64,000 nucleotides of DNA from CAG-238 sp963601575 (GTDB lineage Bacteria; Bacillota; Clostridia; Peptostreptococcales; Anaerovoracaceae), in assembly GCA_963601575.1 (NCBI GenBank), contig CAVCFO010000005.1, forward strand, positions 1-64,000. The letters are read 5' to 3'. Positions within the stretch are counted from its first letter, which is position 1, and the number at the start of each line of letters is the position of its first letter. Position numbers and translations under genes: made by a program. This document shows, piece after piece, positions 50,622 to 59,151 of this stretch. A model generated the notes under the pieces. That model had not been told where the DNA came from, searched no databases, and was given only the letters and a program-made list of their open reading frames with translations.

Positions 50622-50682
50622 TTGACAATCGATAAATATTATGATATTACTATGTTATCATAAATCATTCATGAGTTGTGTT
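50622..50682 (+). promoter_or_regulatory. Promoter of the dehydratase gene, with downstream motif
   Basis: TTGACA (50622-50627), 17 bp, TATTAC (50645-50650), a weaker -10. TGAGTTGTGTT lies at 50672-50682 in the early transcribed region. Confidence 0.6.
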
Positions 50683-50711
50683 GATTATTTTCTGAAATTA
50701 GGAGGATGAAA

Positions 50712-52388
50712 ATGTACGATCTTAATTCGAGAAGAAATTACTGGAAAGGATCTGAAGCGGGCAACAGAAGAACCATGTATAAGGCTGCTGGTTTCAGTGA
50801 TTATGATATTAAAGAAAAACCTCACATCGGCGTTGCGAATACCTTCTTTGAAGGTTCCCCCGGAACCGGTCATCTCCGCCAGCTGGCAGATCACGTAAAA
50901 AACGGCATCTGGGCTGCCGGCGGCATGCCAATGGAATTTGGTGTTCCTGCAACCTGCGGCAACGTTGCAACCGGCTCTGTCGGACTTCGTTATGAGCTTG
51001 CCATGAGAGATGTGGTTGCTATGTCCATTGAGGGAGTTGCAAGAATCCACAGTTTCGATGCTCTGGTTATTTTAGCATCCTGCGATAATATTATTGCAGG
51101 TGCTTATCTGGCTGCTATGCGTCTGAACATTCCTTGCATCATCGTTACCGGTGGTCCGATGTATCAGGGCAGCTGCGGCGGCCGCAAAATCGTTCAGGCA
51201 GAAGTTGATATTGCGTCTATCCGCGGCGATGAAGAAATCCTGAAAATGGCAGAAGAATATGGCTGCCCTTCTTTCGGAGCATGCCCTTCCATGGGAACTG
51301 CCAATACCATGCAGATTTTGGGCGAACCGCTGAACATGGTTCTCCCGGGTACAGCTACCATTCCTGCGGGCGATAGCCTGAAGCTTCGTAAATGCACCGA
51401 AGCGGGAATGTACATTGTGAAGCTGGCAAGAGAAGGCGTTACACCGAAAGAGTTGGTAACAAAAGAAGCTTTGCTGAACACCATTATGGTCGATATGGCG
51501 ATTGCCGGATCGACCAATGCAGTTATCCATATCCTTGCTTACGCAACAGAACTTGGAATTAATCTGACCCTGAATGACTTCGATTCCCTTGCTTCTCAGA
51601 TAAAATGCATCGTCGGAGTAATTCCGACCGGTACCTATTCGGTTGTAGATTTATACAACGCAGGTGGTGTCCCTGCTGTCATGAAGCAGATTCAGTCCAA
51701 GCTTTATACCGATACAAAAAATCTGCTCGGTATTTCCTGGGGCGAATATCTGGATGCAGTTCCTGCTCCGGAAGGCCAAGATGTAATCAAATCGCTGGAG
51801 AATCCGATTAGTACCCTTCCCGGCATGCGGATTCTTCACGGAAATCTGGCAGCCAAAGGTGCTGTATGCAGACCGACCGGTATTCCTGAGAACATGTGGC
51901 ACTTCAGCGGCCCGGCAAGGGTTTTCCATTCTGATGAAGATGCCCGTGATGCCATTATGAATGATGAAATTACCGGAGGAGAAGTCGTTGTCTTAAGATA
52001 TGAAGGCGTAAAAGGCTCGCCCGGAATGAACGAACTCATGAAAGCAACTGACAGCCTCCTCGCGAAGGGACTGGAAACAAAAGTTGCTCTGATTTCTGAC
52101 GGCCGTTTCTCCGGATTCAATCACGGCTCCATTATCGGACATGTTTCTCCGGAAGCCTATGTCGGAGGCCCTCTGGCACTGGTCGAAGACGGAGATATTA
52201 TCGAATACGATATTACAGAAGGATATCTGAATTTAAATGTTGATGAAGAAACCCTTGCAGAACGCAAGAAAAACTGGGTAAAACCGGAACCAAAAGTGAA
52301 ATCAGGTCTGCTTGCTTTATATCAAGCTACTGCAAGACCGCCGGAAGAAGGCGCAGCAATGCAGATCATGGAGGATGAAATATTATGA
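50712..52388 (+). CDS. IlvD/Edd-family dehydratase
   Basis: 558 residues from the ATG at 50712, placed six bases after AGGAGG; an ATG at 50706 is too close to it. Family features: VANTFFEGSPGTGHLRQLAD, iron-sulphur cysteines in ILASCDNIIAG, YQGSCGGRKI and SFGACPSMGTANTMQIL, and the C-terminal DGRFSGFNHGSIIGHVSPEA. True dihydroxyacid dehydratases have CDK and GACGGM where this has CDN and GACPSM, so it probably acts on another hydroxy acid. It is the first gene of a pair. Confidence 0.88.
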   Translation: MYDLNSRRNYWKGSEAGNRRTMYKAAGFSDYDIKEKPHIGVANTFFEGSPGTGHLRQLADHVKNGIWAAGGMPMEFGVPATCGNVATGSVGLRYELAMRDVVAMSIEGVARIHSFDALVILASCDNIIAGAYLAAMRLNIPCIIVTGGPMYQGSCGGRKIVQAEVDIASIRGDEEILKMAEEYGCPSFGACPSMGTANTMQILGEPLNMVLPGTATIPAGDSLKLRKCTEAGMYIVKLAREGVTPKELVTKEALLNTIMVDMAIAGSTNAVIHILAYATELGINLTLNDFDSLASQIKCIVGVIPTGTYSVVDLYNAGGVPAVMKQIQSKLYTDTKNLLGISWGEYLDAVPAPEGQDVIKSLENPISTLPGMRILHGNLAAKGAVCRPTGIPENMWHFSGPARVFHSDEDARDAIMNDEITGGEVVVLRYEGVKGSPGMNELMKATDSLLAKGLETKVALISDGRFSGFNHGSIIGHVSPEAYVGGPLALVEDGDIIEYDITEGYLNLNVDEETLAERKKNWVKPEPKVKSGLLALYQATARPPEEGAAMQIMEDEIL

Positions 52389-53179
52389 AAAAAAGAAAAT
52401 TTGCGATAATCGGAGATGGCTTTTTAGCCACAAATGTTGTAAACGCCTATGCGGATGGCAAAATGCCCTGCTATGAACTGACCGGAATTCTGGGCAGGAA
52501 TGACGATAAATTAAAAGAGCTTTCTGAAAAAGCCGGCTGCAAAGCAGTAAAAACCTTAAATGAACTGCTTGCTGACCAGCCGGAAATCGTTGCCGAAATG
52601 GCGGCCGTCGAAGCGGTCCAGGAATATTGTCTGGATGTCCTCAATCAGGGCATTTCTTTCATGGCACTGTCCATCGGTGCTTTTGCAGATTTAGACTTTT
52701 TCGAAAAAGCCAAAGAAACCGCTGCTGCAAACGATGTTAAAATCTACTTCTCGTCCGGTACCATCGGAGGCTTTGATGCTATGCAGTCCATTACTCTGAT
52801 CGGCGGTGCGGAAGCAGAGCTTACGCTCAACCGCTGGGCTGGCTCCTATAAAAACACACCTGTTTACAAGCCGGAAATCGAAGAAACAGGTGTAAAGGAT
52901 ACATTATTTGAAGGCAATGCTGCAGAAGCGATTAAACTGCTTCCGCGCATGATCAATATCGGTGTTGCAACTTCCCTTGCAACCGTTGGACCTGAAAATA
53001 CGCATATCAAAATCACCGGGGAACCAAACATGCCGCATAATGACGATAATGTCCACATCCATGTACATTCCGACCAGGTTGACATGGAGTTTAAGGTTTA
53101 TTCCAAAAATCAGATTTTAACAGGCTGGAGCGTTGTTTCCTTCCTGAACAATCTAGCTTCACCGGTATATTTCTATTAG
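52385..53179 (+). CDS. Aspartate dehydrogenase-like oxidoreductase
   Basis: 264 residues. N-terminal Rossmann: KFAIIGDGFLATNVVNAYAD, ELTGILGRNDDKLKELSEKA. Middle: EIVAEMAAVEAVQEYCLDVL and YFSSGTIGGFDAMQSITLIG; C-terminal MINIGVATSLATVGPENTHI, typical of the DUF108/L-aspartate dehydrogenase family, which interconverts an amino acid and a 2-oxo (imino) acid with NAD(P). Overlaps the dehydratase by ATGA, so the pair likely acts in sequence. NadX-like NAD synthesis is an alternative, but no nad genes are near. Confidence 0.78.
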   Translation: MKKRKFAIIGDGFLATNVVNAYADGKMPCYELTGILGRNDDKLKELSEKAGCKAVKTLNELLADQPEIVAEMAAVEAVQEYCLDVLNQGISFMALSIGAFADLDFFEKAKETAAANDVKIYFSSGTIGGFDAMQSITLIGGAEAELTLNRWAGSYKNTPVYKPEIEETGVKDTLFEGNAAEAIKLLPRMINIGVATSLATVGPENTHIKITGEPNMPHNDDNVHIHVHSDQVDMEFKVYSKNQILTGWSVVSFLNNLASPVYFY

Positions 53180-53185
53180 TGCACA

Positions 53186-53209
53186 ACAGGGGCTCACAAG
53201 AGCCCCTGT
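53186..53209. terminator. Hairpin between the dehydrogenase and codY genes
   Basis: ACAGGGGCTC-ACAA-GAGCCCCTGT, a perfect 10-bp stem without a strong T-run. Nearly the same as the hairpin at 44336-44366; the two bracket the 44-53 kb module. Confidence 0.65.
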
Positions 53210-53213
53210 CAAT

Positions 53214-53975
53214 TCATATCAAACTTCTTACATGCGGATTCAAAATCTTAATATACGTACCCTTCATCCCGAGCGACTTTGTCTCGAGAATCCCCGCGCT
53301 TTCAAGCTTCTTAAGCGCGCTTACGATGACCGAATTGGTCAGCCCGTATTTTGCTGCGATCTTGCTGGCGACAATATTCCCCTCGTCTCCGGGCATCTCC
53401 GGAATTATCTTCTCAAGGGCATCCTTTTCGGAATTTGACAGGGTGTAAAGAGCCATTTTTACCGCCGTTTCCAGCGCCTGCTCCTTCTCTTTTTTTAGCC
53501 TTTCGTTTCTGCGAATTTCAAGGCCGACAACCGCCGCTCCGTACTCCGCAAGGACAATTTCCTCATCCGTAAAGGGCTCGTCGTATCTTGCAAGGAGTAT
53601 AGTTCCCATGCGCTCGCCGCCGCAAACCGAGGGAACCAGCGTATGATATTTGTCCGTCATCTCATAATTTTCGCCAAACATGTATTTTAGCTTTTCGCCG
53701 ATCATATTGGCATAGGTTTCTTTGATACCCAGCATATTCGAATTGTCGCTTTCGGATATCTTTTCCACCCCCGGCTCGTCCTCAAATGTCGATGTGTCAG
53801 AAGCCTTCGTATATGCCGCTCCCAGCACAAATCCGTTTCTGTCAAATACATAAAAATTTGCGTTTACTATTTCGCTGAGGTTTCCGCAAAGCTCCCCATA
53901 TGAAAGTTTCCCCGTTGTGCTTTCGCAGAGAACCCAGTTGAGCCGACTTATCTTTTCTAAAAAATTTTTTTCCAT
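53214..53975 (-). CDS. codY: GTP- and branched-chain-amino-acid-sensing regulator CodY
   Basis: 253 residues. N-terminal GAF-type ligand domain (KISRLNWVLCESTTGKLSYG, NFYVFDRNGFVLGAAY) and the C-terminal winged helix with NIVASKIAAKYGLTNSVIVS, ALKKLESAGILETKSLGMKG. Global repressor of nutrient-limited genes in low-GC Gram-positives. Placed after hslV-hslU as in Bacillus (codV-clpQ-clpY-codY), 98 bases on. The gap holds a 9-bp hairpin (54036-54058, GACCCAAGC/GCTTGGGTC). Not proven to control the amino-acid module next door, but that would fit. Confidence 0.95.
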   Translation of the reverse strand: MEKNFLEKISRLNWVLCESTTGKLSYGELCGNLSEIVNANFYVFDRNGFVLGAAYTKASDTSTFEDEPGVEKISESDNSNMLGIKETYANMIGEKLKYMFGENYEMTDKYHTLVPSVCGGERMGTILLARYDEPFTDEEIVLAEYGAAVVGLEIRRNERLKKEKEQALETAVKMALYTLSNSEKDALEKIIPEMPGDEGNIVASKIAAKYGLTNSVIVSALKKLESAGILETKSLGMKGTYIKILNPHVRSLI

Positions 53976-54073
53976 GGTCTTAGCTTTTCTTTTTTCTTCT
54001 TTATTCTCTATCTTAAACCTTTAGTCTTAAACCTCGACCCAAGCACGGGGCTTGGGTCTTGTATTTTATGCAA

Positions 54074-55510
54074 TTATAGAATATATTTATCCAAATCCTC
54101 TGCATGGATCGTTTCCTTGAATTTGTCCTCGACATATTCCCGGTCGATGACGATTTTTTCTTCTTCCATTTCCGGAATGTTGAAAGAAATATCTTCTAGG
54201 AGCTTTTCCAGCACCGTATGAAGCCGTCTTGCACCGATATTCTCCGTCTGCTCGTTCATCACATAGGAAATCGTCGCAATCTGGTCGATGGCATCCTCCG
54301 TAAATTCCACTTCGATGCCCTCTGTCTCAAGCAACGCCTTGTGCTGTTTGATCAAAGCGTTCTCAGGCTTTGTGAGGATTTCCACAAAATCTTCTTTTGT
54401 GAGGCTGTCCAGAGTCACCCGAATCGGGAAACGCCCCTGAAGCTCCGGAATGAGATCCGTCGGTTTTGCGGTATGGAAAGCTCCTGCGCCGATGAACAGG
54501 ATGTGATCCGTGCGAACCGGGCCGTATTTTGTGTTGATAACGCTGCCCTCTACGATAGGCAAAATATCTCTCTGCACGCCTTCTCTGGAAACGTCCGCAC
54601 CGGAAGTCATTCTCGAACCGGAAGCGATCTTGTCGATTTCATCTATAAAGATTATGCCGTTCTGCTCGGCGTTGGCAATTGCCTCGTCCGTCACCAGATC
54701 CATGTCAATGAGCTTCTGAGCCTCTTGCTCTCTGAGGATTTTTCTGGCGTCCTTGACCTTGCAGTTCTTTTTCTTGGTTCTCTCAGGCATCATGTCCCCG
54801 AAAATGTTTCCGATGGCGATGCTCATGCCCTCGTTGCTCATGTCAAGCTGGTTGCCCTTTGGAGCGTCCGTCACTTCGATTTCAACATATTGTTCTTCTA
54901 AAAGTCCCTGCCGGAGCTGCTCTCTTACCTGCTGCCTTGCCATTTCAACGCTGTTATCCTCCGGCTGAGCTTCCTCTTTTGCCGCCTGACTCTCCAGATA
55001 CTGCTGCTTCTGACTGGTGTATCCGCCGCTATTCATTATGAAATCAAATGGATTCTTCGGCTGTCCAGGTTTTTTCTTGTTCTTTCCCGGAATTATCGCT
55101 TCTACCAGCTTTTCCTCCACGATCTTATCAGCTACGGAGTATTTTTCTTCCAGCTTGCTCTGTTTTGTCACTCTCATGGAGGCTTCAACCAAATCTCTTA
55201 CCATGGAGTCCACGTCTCTGCCTACATAGCCTACTTCGGTAAATTTGGTTGCCTCCACCTTTACAAAAGGTGCGTCCATGAGTTTTGCAAGCCTTCTTGC
55301 GATTTCGGTTTTGCCGCAGCCGGTAGGTCCCATCATAAGGATGTTCTTCGGCGTTATCTCCTCCCGCATTTCTTCTGAAAGCAGACTTCTTCTGTATCTG
55401 TTTCTCAGGGCGATTGCCACCGATTTTTTCGCTTCGTCCTGCCCGATTATATATTTGTCAAGCTCGCTGACGATTTCCTTGGGAGTCATACTATATAATT
55501 TACTTGCCAT
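54074..55510 (-). CDS. hslU: ATP-dependent protease ATPase subunit HslU (ClpY)
   Basis: 478 residues. Unfoldase partner of HslV. Walker A GPTGCGKTEIARRLA, pore GYVGRDVDS (the conserved GYVG), Walker B GIIFIDEIDKIA, sensor FIGAGAFHTAKPTDLIPELQG with GRFPIR, and C-terminal ILEKYIL-type end EDLDKYIL that docks into HslV. An insertion I-domain (about 110-245) is present. Follows hslV by 12 bases. Confidence 0.96.
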   Translation of the reverse strand: MASKLYSMTPKEIVSELDKYIIGQDEAKKSVAIALRNRYRRSLLSEEMREEITPKNILMMGPTGCGKTEIARRLAKLMDAPFVKVEATKFTEVGYVGRDVDSMVRDLVEASMRVTKQSKLEEKYSVADKIVEEKLVEAIIPGKNKKKPGQPKNPFDFIMNSGGYTSQKQQYLESQAAKEEAQPEDNSVEMARQQVREQLRQGLLEEQYVEIEVTDAPKGNQLDMSNEGMSIAIGNIFGDMMPERTKKKNCKVKDARKILREQEAQKLIDMDLVTDEAIANAEQNGIIFIDEIDKIASGSRMTSGADVSREGVQRDILPIVEGSVINTKYGPVRTDHILFIGAGAFHTAKPTDLIPELQGRFPIRVTLDSLTKEDFVEILTKPENALIKQHKALLETEGIEVEFTEDAIDQIATISYVMNEQTENIGARRLHTVLEKLLEDISFNIPEMEEEKIVIDREYVEDKFKETIHAEDLDKYIL

Positions 55511-55522
55511 TTTTTATCCCCC

Positions 55523-56062
55523 TTATAACTTTTCAATCGAGATATTGCTGTTGGTATAAACGCAGATGGAGCTTGCAATTCTAAGGGACTCCCGCACGAT
55601 TGCCTCCGCATCCATATCGGTGTTGTTAAACAAAGCGTTTGCCGCAGAATATGCGAAATTTCCGCCGGAGCCTATTGCCACGAAGTCCTGATCCGGCTCG
55701 ATTACCTCTCCGTTTCCGGAAATAACCAGCATATTTTCTCTGTCTGCCACTATCATCAGGGCTTCCAGGCTTCTCATTCCCTTGTCGGAGCGCCAAATCT
55801 GAGCCAGATCAACCGCCGCCCGTTTTAGGTTGCCGGAATGTTCGTCAAGCTTCTTTTCGAACTTGTCCGTAAGGGCAAAGGCGTCCGCGACAGAGCCTGC
55901 AAAGCCTGTTACCACCGTATTTTTATATATCTTCCTGACTTTCTTTGCGCCGTTTTTCATAATTGTATGTTCGCCCATGGTAACCTGTCCGTCGCCGCCG
56001 ATACAGATATCGTCCGGGCCCCGTCTTACCGCGCAAATTGTGGTTGCATGAAATTCTATCAT
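55523..56062 (-). CDS. hslV: ATP-dependent protease peptidase subunit HslV (ClpQ/CodW)
   Basis: 179 residues from the ATG at 56062 (GGGAGG eight bases upstream); the longer reading is not plausible. The start IEFHATTICAV resembles Bacillus CodW and staphylococcal HslV rather than E. coli, whose threonine nucleophile directly follows Met, so a few residues probably precede the catalytic Thr/Ser. Proteasome-like core: GDGQVTMGEHTIMKNGAKKV, GFAGSVADAFALTDKFEKKL, IGSGGNFAYSAANALF. Forms the HslUV protease. Confidence 0.95.
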   Translation of the reverse strand: MIEFHATTICAVRRGPDDICIGGDGQVTMGEHTIMKNGAKKVRKIYKNTVVTGFAGSVADAFALTDKFEKKLDEHSGNLKRAAVDLAQIWRSDKGMRSLEALMIVADRENMLVISGNGEVIEPDQDFVAIGSGGNFAYSAANALFNNTDMDAEAIVRESLRIASSICVYTNSNISIEKL

Positions 56063-56078
56063 CTGATTACCTCCCATA

Positions 56079-58175
56079 TTACTCTTTATATCCACATTTA
56101 GCATTTGAACATGCGTATTTCGTGGTTTTTGTGTGTTTTTCAAGTAAAAGTTCGCCGCATTCCGGACATTTTTTGTTTGTCGGTTTATACCAGTAGGCTC
56201 TTGTGCATTCCGGATATCCACTGCACCCGTAGAAAATTTTTCCTGATTTTCCTCTCTTTGCTACGATATCTCTGCCGCAATCCGGGCATTTTACGTTGAT
56301 GGATTTTACGATGGGCTTGGTGTTCTTGCACTCCGGATAGCCTGTGCAAGCTAAAAATTCTCCGAATCTTCCGGTTTTTATCGCCATCGGTTTTCCGCAT
56401 TTTTCGCAAACCTCATCGGTTATCCTATCTGGAAGCTTAACCTTTTCAAGTTCCTCATCCGCAACGTCCAGTTCTTTTTTGAATGGGCCGTAGAAGTCTC
56501 TTATGATTTCTTTCCAGTCCGTGTCCTTTGCCTCCACGTCGTCCAGCTTATCCTCCATGTCCGCGGTAAATCCTGCGTCCACGATTTCTTTGAAATATTG
56601 CTCCATCAGCTCCGTTACGAGGAAGCCCAGATCCGTCGGAATCAGCGTCTTTTTCTCACGGGAGATGTATTTTCTGTCCAGAATCGTTGCGATAATCGGC
56701 GCGTAGGTACTCGGCCTTCCGATATTTTTTTCTTCCAGCTCTTTTACAAGGCTTGCTTCTGTGAACCTCGACGGCGGTTCGGTGAATTTCTGCTCGCCTT
56801 CTGCCTTTTGGGCTTTCAGCTCCTCGCCTTCTTCGATTTCCGGCAGGAGCTTATCCTTGTCTTCGTCGAAATTCGGCGAATAAATCCTCTGATATCCGTC
56901 GAAAATCAGCTTTGAACCGGATGCCTTTAGCAGATAGCCGCCGTTCTTTATATTTACCTGCATTCCGTCGAAGATGGCAGGCGCCATCTGGCTGGCAAGA
57001 AACCTCGTCCAGATGAGCCGATAGAGGCTGTACTGGTCTTTTGTTAGGGAATCCTTGATTTTTTCCGGATCAAGTGCGATATTGCTGGGTCTGATTGCCT
57101 CGTGAGCGTCTTGAATGTCCTTTTTCTTGTTGGTATAAATATTATTTGCGGAATATTTGCTTCCGAAGTTGTCTTCGATATACTGTTTTGCCGCCTGCTT
57201 GGCTTCTGCGGAAATTCTTACGGAGTCGGTTCTGATGTAGGTCACAAGCCCCACGGTGCCTTGACCCTTTACTTCCACGCCCTCGTAGAGCTGCTGAGAA
57301 ACCATCATGGTCTTCTTTGTTGTAAATCCCAGCTTGTTCGCCGCATCCTGCTGCAGGCTGCTGGTGGTAAACGGGGCGAAAGGCTTGCGGCTCCGCTGCT
57401 TTCTGATGATTTCCGCTGCGATATATTTGCCGGCCTCCAGAGCCGAAAGCGCCTTGTCCACTTCTTCCTTGCTTCCTATTTCTATCTTTTTCCCATTAAA
57501 CTCGGCAAGCCTTGCGGTAAAAGTCTTTCCTTTTTTAAATTCTACGTTTATGTTCCAGTACTCTTTCGGTACAAAATTTTTGATCAGGTTTTCTCTGTCG
57601 CATATTATTTTGAGTGCGGCAGACTGAACCCTGCCTGCACTGAGTCCCCTGCTCACCTTGCGCCAAAGAAGCGGGCTTATCTGATATCCCACAAGCCTGT
57701 CAAGAACACGTCTTGCCTGCTGGGCGTCAACCAGTCTCAAATCGATCGCTCTCGGATTCTTTATTGCGTTTTTGATGGCGTCCTTTGTAATCTCGTTAAA
57801 GACGATTCTGCACGGCGTGTTTGCGTCGATTCCAAGAAGATATGCCAGATGCCAGGATATGGCTTCTCCCTCTCGGTCCGGGTCGGTTGCCAGATAGACT
57901 TTTTTCGCAGCCTTCGCTTCTTTCTTCAATTCTTTGATCAGGTCGCCCTTGCCCCTGATGGGAATATAATTCGGCTCGAAATCATTTTCTATGTCGATCC
58001 CAAGCTTGCTCTTTGGCAGGTCGCGAATATGCCCCACCGAGGCGATTACCTTATATGATGAACCCAAATATTTGCCTATGGTCTTCGCCTTGGATGGCGA
58101 TTCCACTATCACGAGAGTCTTTCCACTCGATGTGCTTTTCGTCTGCTTCTTGGCAGTTTTGCTTGCAGTTGCCAT
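56079..58175 (-). CDS. topA: DNA topoisomerase I
   Basis: 698 residues. Type IA enzyme relaxing negative supercoils. TOPRIM: LVIVESPSKAKTIGKYLGSS and YLATDPDREGEAISWHLAYL (DxD acids). Active-site Tyr in GLVTYIRTDSVRIS. Three C-terminal four-cysteine zinc modules: CEKCGKPMAIKTGRFGEFLA with CTGYPEC; CPDCGRDIVAKRGKSGKIFY with CSGYPEC; CPECGELLLEKHTKTTKYAC with CSNAKC-type spacing. Between dprA and hslV. Confidence 0.97.
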   Translation of the reverse strand: MATASKTAKKQTKSTSSGKTLVIVESPSKAKTIGKYLGSSYKVIASVGHIRDLPKSKLGIDIENDFEPNYIPIRGKGDLIKELKKEAKAAKKVYLATDPDREGEAISWHLAYLLGIDANTPCRIVFNEITKDAIKNAIKNPRAIDLRLVDAQQARRVLDRLVGYQISPLLWRKVSRGLSAGRVQSAALKIICDRENLIKNFVPKEYWNINVEFKKGKTFTARLAEFNGKKIEIGSKEEVDKALSALEAGKYIAAEIIRKQRSRKPFAPFTTSSLQQDAANKLGFTTKKTMMVSQQLYEGVEVKGQGTVGLVTYIRTDSVRISAEAKQAAKQYIEDNFGSKYSANNIYTNKKKDIQDAHEAIRPSNIALDPEKIKDSLTKDQYSLYRLIWTRFLASQMAPAIFDGMQVNIKNGGYLLKASGSKLIFDGYQRIYSPNFDEDKDKLLPEIEEGEELKAQKAEGEQKFTEPPSRFTEASLVKELEEKNIGRPSTYAPIIATILDRKYISREKKTLIPTDLGFLVTELMEQYFKEIVDAGFTADMEDKLDDVEAKDTDWKEIIRDFYGPFKKELDVADEELEKVKLPDRITDEVCEKCGKPMAIKTGRFGEFLACTGYPECKNTKPIVKSINVKCPDCGRDIVAKRGKSGKIFYGCSGYPECTRAYWYKPTNKKCPECGELLLEKHTKTTKYACSNAKCGYKE

Positions 58176-58223
58176 TTCTCCTCCAAAATTTCGTTCTTAT
58201 AAAAACATATAATAGTATGAAAT

Positions 58224-59093
58224 TTAGAATTTTGCAACAAAAATTTTTCCGAGGCTATAATTTACCAAGCCCTTTATCTCCAAAATACCCACTATTCCAA
58301 CGATAAATGAGGCATCTTTTTTTAATTTTTGGCAAAGATAATCCACGGTGGTCTCACCGTTTTCCTTAACCGCAAGATATACCTCTGCCTCGTCTTTTCC
58401 GAGGCTTGCAAGTTCTTCCGGCGTGCTCCTTGGGCAAATTCCGATCTCCGTAAATATGTCATCGATGACTGCGATTGCTCTTGCTCCGTCCATCAGGAGT
58501 TTATTGCTACCGAGGCAGCATGCGTTTGTGATATTGCCGGGGACGCAAAAGACTTCCCTCCCCTGAGCCTCAGCAAGTTCTGCTGTTATAAGCGCCCCGC
58601 TGTTTGTCCCTGCCTCCGTAACCACCAGAGCTTCTGACAGTCCCGAAATTATCCTGTTTCTGCGAGGAAACATATAGGGAAGTGCCATTGTCCCGGGTTC
58701 TGTCTCCGAAATCACAAGGCCTTCCTGCTTTATTTGCTCATAGAGCTTTTTATTTGCCGGCGGATAGCATATATCGACGCCGCAGCCCAGAACCGCTATG
58801 GTATCTCCGTCCTTTTGCAGTGCACCAATATGTGCAAATGAGTCTATTCCCAGGGCCATGCCGCTTACCGTAACTATATCATTTTGCGCCGCGGCTTTGC
58901 CGATTCGCATGGCAACCTGCCTGCCGTATTCGGTGCATTTTCTGGAGCCTACTACAGCGATGCATCTCTTTTGTAATAAGTCGATATTCCCGATACAATA
59001 CAGCTTTTCCGGCGAATCCGGGAGTATCGCCAGGCGCTCCGGATAGGCCGAATCTCCCTTTTTTACAATAATTATATTATTTATTTTGCTCAT
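58224..59093 (-). CDS. dprA: DNA-processing protein DprA
   Basis: 289 residues. Loads RecA on incoming single-stranded DNA during transformation. Rossmann-like core with RCIAVVGSRKCTEYGRQVAM, VSGMALGIDSFAHIGAL, IAVLGCGVDICYPPANKKLY, RNRIISGLSEALVVTEAG and SGALITAELA; C-terminal DprA winged-helix-like tail. Next to topA, as is common. With the yifB/comM-like gene it hints at competence capacity, though dprA is also kept in non-competent species. Confidence 0.95.
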   Translation of the reverse strand: MSKINNIIIVKKGDSAYPERLAILPDSPEKLYCIGNIDLLQKRCIAVVGSRKCTEYGRQVAMRIGKAAAQNDIVTVSGMALGIDSFAHIGALQKDGDTIAVLGCGVDICYPPANKKLYEQIKQEGLVISETEPGTMALPYMFPRRNRIISGLSEALVVTEAGTNSGALITAELAEAQGREVFCVPGNITNACCLGSNKLLMDGARAIAVIDDIFTEIGICPRSTPEELASLGKDEAEVYLAVKENGETTVDYLCQKLKKDASFIVGIVGILEIKGLVNYSLGKIFVAKF

Positions 59094-59151
59094 GACTATT
59101 TCCCTGTTTTCTTACATTTTTAGCTCGCGCAAATTTCACGAATTTCTCAAA

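Noticed and set aside
57102..58058. Plus-strand frame of 318 codons
   Set aside because: Antisense to topA.
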